64,000 nucleotides of DNA, from positions 1,116,001 through 1,180,000 of the forward strand of contig OX381708.1 of NCBI GenBank assembly GCA_947462335.1, given 5' to 3'. The notes beneath the pieces are model-generated. The model was not told where the DNA came from. It saw nothing but the letters and a program-made list of their open reading frames with translations, and ran no database searches. Origin of the DNA: Harmothoe impar (Eukaryota > Annelida > Polychaeta > Phyllodocida > Polynoidae). Below, piece after piece: positions 11,401-21,600 of the stretch. Within the stretch, counting starts at the first letter, position 1; the number at the start of each line of letters is the position of its first letter. Both the position numbers and the translations under genes were made by a program.

Positions 11401-14400
11401 GCTCATAAGGGTGTAAATACAAGACTCCCTCCTTAGTTACGGCTTATGTATGTGTAGACATGTGACTCACCCCTTAGTTACGGCTCATGTGGGTGTAAAT
11501 ACAAGACTCCCTCCGGCTGACGTATGTGTAGATATGTGACTCACCCCTTAGTTACGGCTCATGTGGGTGTAAATACAGGACTCCCTCCGGCTGACGTATG
11601 TGTAGATATGTGACTTACCCCTTAGTTACGGCTCATGTGGGTGTAAATACAGGACTCCCTCCGGCTGACGTATGTGTAGATATGTGACTTACCCCTTAGT
11701 TACAGCTCATGTGGGTGTAAATACAAGACTCCCTCCGGCTGACGTATGTGTAGATATGTGACTCACCCCTTAGTTACGGCTCATGTGTGGGTGTAAATAC
11801 AAGACTCCCTCCGGCTGACGTATGTGTAGATATGTGACTCACCCCTTAGTTACGGCTCATGTGTGGGTGTAAATACAAGACTCCCTCCTTAGTTACGGCT
11901 TATGTATGTGTAGATATGTGACTCACCCCTTAGTTACGGCTCATGTGTGGGTGTAAATACAAGACTCCCTCCGGCTGACGTATGTGTAGATATGTGACTC
12001 ACCCCTTAGTTACGGCTCATGTGTGGGTGTAAATACAAGACTCCCTCCGGCTGACGTATGTGTAGACATGGGACTCACCCCTTAGTTACGGCTCATGTGT
12101 GGGTGTAAATACAAGACTCCCTCCTTAGTTACGGCTTATGTATGTGTAGATATGTGACTCACCCCTTAGTTACGGCTCATGTGTGGGTGTAAATACAAGA
12201 CTCCCTCCGGCTTATGTATGTGTAGATATGTGACTCACCCCTTAGTTACGGCTCATGTGTGGGTGTAAATACAAGACTCCCTCCGGCTTATGTATGTGTA
12301 GATATGTGACTCACCCCTTAGTTACGGCTCATGTGTGGGTGTAAATACAAGACTCCCTCCTTAGTTACAGCTGACGTATGTGTAGATATGTGACTCACCC
12401 CTTAGTTACGGCTCATGTGGGTGTAAATACAAGACTCCCTCCGGCTTATGTATGTGTAGATATGTGACTTACCCCTTAGTTACAGCTCATGTGTGGGTGT
12501 AAATACAAGACTCCCTCTGGCTGACGTATGTGTAGATATGTGACTTACCCCTTAGTTACGGCTCATGTGTGGGTGTAAATACAAGACTCCCTCTGGCTGA
12601 CGTATGTGTAGATATGTGACTTACCCCTTAGTTACGGCTCATGTGGGTGTAAATACAAGACTCCCTCCGGCTGACGTATGTGTAGATATGTGACTCACCC
12701 CTTAGTTACAGCTCATGTGGGTGTAAATACAAGACTCCCTCTGGCTGACGTATGTGTAGATATGTGACTTACCCCTTAGTTACGGCTCATGTGTGGGTGT
12801 AAATACAAGACTCCCTCCGGCTGACGTATGTGTAGATATGTGACTTACCCCTTAGTTACGGCTCATGTGGGTGTAAATACAAGACTCCCTCTGGCTGACG
12901 TATGTGTAGATATGTGACTCACCCCTTAGTTACGGCCAGGGTGGAGACTTCCTGGTAGAAGTTGGTGGCAGCCTCCAGGTCGTCAGCGTCCAGGGCCCCC
13001 AGCCCCACGTTGGCCTTCCCGTCCGTACACACGATCACCTTAGACCCCGGCACCTGGCACGCCAAGGCCACAGACAGCAGCACCGCCGGGCCCAGCGCCG
13101 TGGGACCACCCTCCTCCAGGCTGGAAGAAATATCACATGTCATTTACTGTTACACCCAAACTGACATATGAAGTCCAGTCATTTGATCCATGGTGAAAAT
13201 TACTGCACCAGAAAATATCAAGATGATAGTCCTAGGAGAAAATTAGCCTGAATGATTGTTGTACTGCAGATATAAATTCTACTTTGTTTCTACTGCATAT
13301 TACTCATCACTGCTTACACCTTTACAAAGACCAGCTTTGTAAGATGGGTGACTTGATTTCCTATATAGTATTTCATTGGCTGATATGAACAGGACCATTT
13401 GTTATTAACTTATGACAATAAAAGACGCATACTCAAATATCTTGTCTCCGAGTGTGTTGCGGGAGTCCTTGATGGGTTTGGGGAGGGCGGCCTCCGAGCC
13501 CAGCTTCACCAGGTCCTCCTTGTCTGTCAGACGGTGCTCCGCCAAGTGGACAGGCTCGGAACTACCGTCTCCGTATATCACCACCTGAAAATATCATGTG
13601 GAAAACAGGTTGTTAACACAGTATTGTCCCATGGATCCAGCCAGTAAAACTTAAAGTAGAGTGCCAACTGTCCTTTGCAATGCTGTATGAGTTTTGTAGA
13701 CATGGTTATCCTCCTAACCTCTCAACGTCAAACTCTATGTGGTAAACTGTTTCTTATTCGATGGCAAATACGCGAGAGCCTACCCCTTATTTTAGGTACA
13801 ACTCTATTTAACACGCCCAATGAAATAACCCTCAGTGAATTTCGCCGCCTGCGGTCACCACAAGGCCCATAAGGCCTTTGTAAACTTTAATTTTGCAGCT
13901 TAATTATATGAAATTCTCATGAATTAAGTCCAAGATTGTCCTAATTGCAACTTGTTCCATAATACCCTCAGCTCTCCCTTGCACCCCCCTCCCCCCGGTG
14001 CTTACCTCGTTGTTGAATGCGATGAGGGCGACCCTCCTATCGGGCTGTTCCTTCTTGTACCCCCCTCCCCCCATGCTTACCTCGTTGTTGAATGCGATGA
14101 GGGCGACCCTCCTGTTGGGCTGTTCCTTCTTGTACCCCCCCTCCCCCCGGTGCTTACCTCGTTGTTGAATGCGATGAGGGCGACCCTCCTGTTGGGCTGT
14201 TCCTTCTTGTACCCCCCCTCCCCCCGGTGCTTACCTCGTTGTTGAATGCGATGAGGGCGACCCTCCGGTTGGGGTGCTCCTTCTTCATGGCCTCCAGTTG
14301 GTGGTCCACGGCCCCCTGCATGCCCTGGAGGCGGGACACATAGGTGACGTTGCGGCGTTGTCCCGGCAGGTACTGACTCTCCCGCTCCGTGTTCAGCGCC

Positions 14401-15398
14401 TGCAGCTGCTCTAGGTGATTCCCACGCAGGTTCACACGGCCTGGCACCTGGTGGTGGATAAACACACTAACTGTAACATACACACCTGGTGGTGGATAAA
14501 CACACTACCTGTAACATACACACCTGGTGGTGGATAAACACACTACCTGTAACATACACACCTGGTGGTGGATGAAGACACTACCTGTAACATACACACC
14601 TGGTGGTACACAAACACACCATAACATACAACACAACAAACAGCAGGCACTGACTCTCATCTGTCACCTGGTGGTAACACAAACAGGCTGTACAGTTCAT
14701 TAACTCATTAAATGATAACTTGGCAGGTGACAGTCATGCTACTACTGATTACCCTAAGAGAGTGCTCATTTTTTAACAACAGGGGGGGGGTGGTGGATTT
14801 GGGGGGGGGGGGTAAAAAATTTGGACCCCTTGACCGGGGGGGGGGTAAAAAATTCAGACCCCTCTTGGGGGGGGGGGCAAAAAAATTCAACCTGTTTTGA
14901 GGGGAAAAGCCCGCGCGTTACTATGCTACAAAGGGGCGCGAACGCGCGCGATTTTCGGCCTGCCGGGGGGGGGGGGGTAAAAAATTTCAACCCCTCTAGA
15001 GGGGGGGGTGAAAAAAATTCGCGCGCTCCGCGCGAAATCTCACCACCCCCCCCCTGTTGTGAAAAATGAGCACTCCCTAAGCAGGTCTAAGCATTATAAT
15101 CAATATTTTACAATCATTTATGCACAACTAGAAATGGTTGTAAGGCACTCCCTAATCGACTTCTTTCTAGTAACTGTTGTTAACAATGAGTGCATGGCCT
15201 TACCTCGGTGGTGACGCACATACTGCCCGATATATCCACACAGAAGACGACCAGGGACTCGTCCACTCCCGAGCTGCCGGCTGCGGCTGTGGAGGCGGCC
15301 GGCTCCAACATGTAGGTGATGTCCTCCGTCCTGGGTACCTCCTCCTCCATCAGGTCCAAGACGTTAGTGTGGGAGCAGAACTCACAACGCCAGGTCTG

Positions 15399-15439
<41 letters not shown>

Positions 15440-15585
15440 GGTCCAAGACGTTAGTGTGGGAGCAGAACTCACAGCACCAGGTCTGCAACATCAACAACAA
15501 TAACATCAACAAAAACAACAACAACAACATCAGGTCCAAGACGTTAGTGTGGGAGCAGAACTCTCAACACCAGGTCTGCAACAAA

Positions 15586-15619
<34 letters not shown>

Positions 15620-18600
15620 GGTACAGCAACAACAACAACATCAGGTACATAAACAAAATGTGATGTTGTCTATCTGAGCTTCTTGAACATCACGTGAAGG
15701 CGCAGTACAATCATGGGTTTTAGGGCGACAGACAGTCTTGACATGAAGAACATTGTTTTCTATTCTCATATAGTAAAATGGTTCCTGTATTCACCTTTTC
15801 TTCTACCTGTACTGTGTCAGTAAGTTGTGAAATAATGTAAGTTGAGAACCTCTATGTATAGGGCTGATTGTGTTAACTAGTATACCATAGTTACCTTGTC
15901 GTCAGCCTGTGGGCGGTGGGTGAGTTTACTGAGGTGTCACAACAATACAATGAGTGCACCTCTATGTATGTACAGGGCTGTATGTGTGTGTCATGTTAAC
16001 CTCTATGTGTGTGAGTCTAGGTGTGTATAGGGCTGATTGTGTTAACTAGTATACCATAGTTACCTTGTCGTCAGCCTGTGGGGTGCCGGTGAGTTTACTG
16101 AGGTGTGGCAGCAAGTACAGGATGTATGAGTATGTCATGTTAACCTCTGTGTGTGAGTCTAGGTGTGTATAGGGCTGTATGTGTTAACTAGTACACCATA
16201 GTTACCTTGTCGTCAGCCTGTGGGGTGTCAGTGAGTTTACTGAGGTGTGGCAGCAAGTACAGGATGTATGAGTATGTCATGTTAACCTCTGTGTGTGAGT
16301 CTAGGTGTGTATAGGGCTGTATGTGTTAACTAGTACACCATAGTTACCTTGTCGTCAGCCTGTGGGGTGTCAGTGAGTTTACTGAGGTGTGGCAGCAAGT
16401 ACAGGATGTATGAGTATGTCATGTTAACCTCTGTGTGTGAGTCTAGGTGTGTATAGGGCTGTATGTGTTAACTAGTACACCATAGTTACCTTGTCGTCAG
16501 CCTGTGGGTGAGTTTACTGAGGTGTGACAGCAAGTACAGGCTGTATGAGTATGTCATGTTAACCTCTGTGTGTGAGTCTAGGTGTGTATAGGGCTGATTG
16601 TGTTAACTAGTATACCATAGTTACCTTGTCGTCAGCCTGTGGGGTGCCGGTGAGTTTACTGAGGTGTGACAGCAAGTACAGGCTGTATGAGTATGTCATG
16701 TTAACCTCTGTGTGTGAGTCTAGGTGTATATAGGGCTGTATGTGTTAACTAGTATACCATAGTTACCTTGTCGTCAGCCTGTGGGGTGTGGGTGAGTTTA
16801 CTGAGGTGTGGCAGCAAGTACAGGCTGTATGAGTATGTCATGTTAACTAGTACACCATAGTTACCTTGTCGTCAGCCTGTGGGGTGTCAGTGAGTTTACT
16901 GAGGTGTGGCAGCAAGTACAGGCTGTATGAGTATGTCATGTTAACTAGTACACCATAGTTACCTTGTCGTCAGCCTGTGGGGTGTCAGTGAGTTTACTGA
17001 GGTGTGACAGCACCACCTGACAGTTGGCGCAGCGCTCTGCCTCCCCGGTGTGCATGTGGCTGGGCTTGATGAGCGACTCGAGGCGCAGAGTTACCACGTT
17101 GGTGTCTGCACGCCGGTACCGGCGCTGTCCTACAACGAACACACCACAGTCAACACACAGAGAGGGCATTGGGCCAAAAATGAAATAGTTCTGTTCAGGT
17201 ATTCCAACTGACTCTATCCTTTTTGGGCCTAACCTAACTCTTTCTTTTTGAAAGGCATTTTTGGGATTTAACTACTAAAAAGAAATTTTGACTGAAAAGA
17301 TGAGAAATGAGATAAATGTCCTCTCCTGTCAAAATGGTAAAAAAAAAAAAAAAATCAACCTACTGATGCTACTTTTTTGGGCTATGTTACCTGAATACAA
17401 CTTCTTTTTATGCCTTCTGTTGGTCTATGAAGCCCTCATCTTACTGAACCATGCATGATGCAGCCTGTGTAACAGCTGCTATAGGCCCACTCCTAGACCA
17501 ATACTAGACATGGAGACAATAGCACACTTCTTACAGAGTAGAATTAGAAAGTAGAAGGTAGGCGTGTTACTTGAGATTCACAAGCTGCAAAAAGCTCCAA
17601 AGGACACGAACCAGTTAGTTCAAAGCTGTCCTGACTATGTCAGTGTGACTGGCTGTTCTTTACAAACGTCGTTCCCATTCCCCAAACTACAGAAAGGGAA
17701 GGAAAAAGGGGATAACACAGGGTTCAACTGCTCTTAATACATTCATCAGGAAATGTCTTGTTGATACGTTGACATGCATTTGATGCTTTAAAGATATGGC
17801 CATATGTTTTGGTTGAGGCAGCAGTATGATTTTGTGACGTGTAACACTGTTTAACCCACGGGGGAAGGCTTAGACAAAGGACTTCGTACCTTGGGTATAT
17901 TGCATACCCGAGGGTTAAGTCAGATACACTACACCTGGCCAGGGTCCTTCCATATACCCACTGCCCAATGGTCATCTACGCGGTGTATAACACCTCGTCT
18001 TGACCCTGTGGGGCAGTGGGTATATGGAAGAACCATGTCCAGGTGTAGTCTATCTAACACATACCTCTTGTGCGTTTGGCAGGTTTGTGTGTACGGCTGG
18101 CGTCCACCTGCTCCTCCTCCTCTTGTTCCTCAGATCTAGAGCGACTCCCACTCAGCCTCCGGAACAAGCGGTTAACTGCAGAGTGAGCAACAGGCTTTAA
18201 CAGTGGGGCAGAGAGTCAGTCTACAGGCTACATGACAGAGTGGGGGACAGGCTGAGTGGGGGCAGGGTGAAGGACAGGCTTTAACAGTGGGGCAGGGAGT
18301 CAGGTAAAAGGCTACATGTAGACTGAGTGGGGGCAGGGTGGGGGACAGGCTGAGTGGGGACAGGGTGGGGGGCAGGCTGAGTGGGGACAGAGTGGGGGGC
18401 AGGCTGAGTGGGGACAGAGTGGGGGGTAGGCTGGGTGGGGGCAGAGTGGGGGGTAGACTGAGTGGGGACAGAGTGGGGGGCAGGCTGAGTGGGGACAGAG
18501 TGGGGGTAGGCTGAGTGGGGACAGAGTGGGGGGCAGGCTGAGTGGGGACAGAGTGGGGGGCAGGCTGAGTAGGGACAGAGTGGGGGACAAGCTGAGTGGG

Positions 18601-21600
18601 GGCAGAGTGAGCAACAGGCTTTAACAGTGGGGCAGGGAGTCAGGTAAAAGGCTACATGTAGACTGAGTGGGGGCAGAGTGGGGGACAGGCTTTAACAGTG
18701 GGGCAGAGAGTCAGTCTACAGGCTACATGACAGAGTAGGGGGCAGGCTGAGTGGGGACAGAGTGAGCAACAGGCTTTAACTAGGGATGTCATTGGTATCA
18801 CAGGTATCGATATATCGCTATTTCTTATGTATTGGATAACTGAATCAACAATTGCTGGGTATCGATACGCCGCCATCTTGGATTCTTTGTGTGCTTTATT
18901 TCAGTTTTTACAGCGTGTAAATCAGACCGTTATTAAGGTATTTAGGTAGTAACATGTGAAAGACAAAATGTTATTCTAAATATTACAAATTTGATTTTTA
19001 TTTCTATCACAAGAAATAAGAATATTAAGATTTTTTTTTATTTCATTGTCTGTACTATAATTTTTTAGTGTCTGTAAGCTAAAATTGAGAAAATGTGGCC
19101 TAATCTACCTCTTCTTTATACATAATGAATAACTGATATATTACCTAAATCGACACCAAAATAGTGAATAACTGATAACACATAAAATTCGATACCAATG
19201 ACATCCCTAGCTTTAACAGTTGGGCAGAGAGTCAGTCTACAGGCTACATGACAGAGTGGGGGGCAGGCTGAGTGGGGACAGGGTGAGGGACAGGCTGAGT
19301 GGGGACAGAGTGGGGGGTAGGCTGAGTGGGGACAGGGTGGGGGGCAGGCTGAGTGGGGACAGGGTGGGGGGCAGGCTGAGTGGGGACAGAGTGGGGGTAG
19401 GCTGAGTGGGGACAGAGTGGGGGGTAGGCTGAGTGGGGACAGAGTGGGGGGTAGGCTGAGTGGGGGCAGGCTGAGTGGGGACAGAGTGGGGGGTAGGCTG
19501 AGTGGGGACAGAGTGGGGGGTAGCCTGAGTGGGGACAGAGTGGGGGTAGGCTGAGTGGGGACAGGGTGGGGGGCAGGCTGAGTGGGGACAGAGTGGGGGG
19601 TAGGCTGAGTGGGGACAGGGTGGGGGGTAGGCTGAGTGGGGACAGGGTGGGGGGCAGGCTGAGTGGGGACAGAGTGGGGGTAGGCTGAGTGGGGACAGGG
19701 TGGGGGGCAGGCTGAGTGGGGACAGAGTGGGGGTAGGCTGAGTGGGGACAGAGTGGGGGGTAGGCTGAGTGGGCACAGAGTGGGGGGTAGGCTGAGTGGG
19801 GACAGAGTGGGGGGCAGGCTGAGTGGGGACAGAGTGGGGGTAGGCTGAGTGGGGACAGAGTGGGGGGCAGGCTGAGTGGGGACAGGGTGGGGGGCAGGCT
19901 GAGTGGGGACAGAGTGGGGGTAGGCTGAGTGGGGACAGAGTGGGGGGTAGGCTGAGTGGGGACAGAGTGGGGGGTAGGCTGAGTGGGGGCAGGCTGAGTG
20001 GGGACAGAGTGGGGGGTAGGCTGAGTGGGGACAGAGTGGGGGGTAGCCTGAGTGGGGAGAGAGTAGGGGTAGGCTGAGTGGGGACAGGGTGGGGGGTAGG
20101 CTGAGTGGGGACAGAGTGGGGGGCAGGGTGAGTGGGGGACAGAGTGGGAGGCAGGCTGAGTGGGGACAGAGTGGGGGGCAGGCTGAGTGGGGGGCAGGCT
20201 GAGTGGGGACAGAGTGGGGGGTAGGCTGAGTGGGGACAGGGTGGGGGGTAGGCTGAGTGGGGGCAGAGTGGGGGCAGGCTGAGTGGGGGCAGAGTGGGGG
20301 GCAGGCTGAGTGGGGGGCAGGCTGAGTGGGGACAGAGTGGGGGGCAGGCTGAGTGGGGACAGGGTGGGGGGTAGGCTGAGTGGGGGCAGAGTGGGGGGTA
20401 GGCTGAGTGGGGGCAGAGTGGGGGGTAGGCTGGGTGGGGGCAGAGTGGGGGGCAGGCTGAGTGGGGACAGAGTGGGGGTAGGCTGAGTGGGGACAGAGTG
20501 GGGGGTAGGCTGAGTGGGGGACAGAGTGGGGGGCAGGCTGAGTGGGGACAGAGTGGGGGGCAGGCTGAGTGGGGGCAGAGTGGGGGGCAGGCTGAGTGGG
20601 GACAGGGTGGGGGGTAGGCTGAGTGGGGACAGAGTGGGGGTAGGCTGAGTGGGGACAGAGTGGGGGGCAGGCTGAGTGGGGACAGAGTGGGGGGTAGGCT
20701 GAGTGGGGGCAGAGTGGGGGGTAGGCTGAGTGGGGACAGAGTGGGGGGCAGGCTGAGTGGGGGGTAGGCTGAGTGGGGACAGAGTGGGGGGCAGGCTGAG
20801 TGGGGGCAGAGTGGGGGGCAGGCTGAGTGGGGGCAGAGTGGGGGGTAGGCTGAGTGGGGGCAGAGTGGGGGGCAGGCTGAGTGGGGGCAGAGTGGGGGGC
20901 AGGCTGAGTGGGGGCAGAGTGGGGGATTTACCAGGGATAGAGTAGAATTGGATTCAGAGAATGGGGGTTAGACTCCAAAAGGGCTGAACAAAATGGAACC
21001 CAGAAAAATGTTGCCAATAAAATTTCAGCAACACTAAAACCTGTCACCAAAATAGTTTCTCTACAATTGTCCTTTAAGATACCTTTCTGTGTGGAGCTCA
21101 CTTTTTATTTTATTATCCTCATTCTAATAACTTTAAATATTCAGATGGCTCTAAGTAAACCACCTGCATGGGTGTTTAAGAGGTGTAAGAATTCACCCGG
21201 TATCACCTTCCTGTTTACCCCACACTCTAAGCACACTTCTAGCCACAACACCAACTTAGTACAAGGCAGGCGCATTCCTGGTTCACTTAATCTTCTTAAA
21301 CTGTCATGATAATTAGCCATCTCTCCTACATTAGGTGTGCATCAACAATTGTGGGAATCAAAGTCTGAGAGAAAACATAGCGCAGGAAGCACTAAGCTGT
21401 GCATGCAGTTCTTGCCACCAGTGTTTGTGTGTGACATGACTGTATGAGTACTTACTGCCCCCTCGCAGCCCCCCGCTGCCCCCATCTGCCTCAGGTGGTT
21501 AGGGTTAGGGTTTGTGTGTGACATGACTGTATGAGTACTTACTGCCCCCTCGCAGCCCCCCGCTGCCCCCGTCTGCCTCTGGTGGTTAGGGTTAGGGTTT

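Noticed and set aside
10926..12922. CRISPR-like appearance of regular direct repeats
   Set aside because: No unique spacers of constant length; ordinary tandem arrays in a eukaryotic intron containing splice sites.
19237..19776. Proline/serine-rich 179-residue frame
   Set aside because: Lies wholly in the 27-bp G-rich minisatellite inside an intron.
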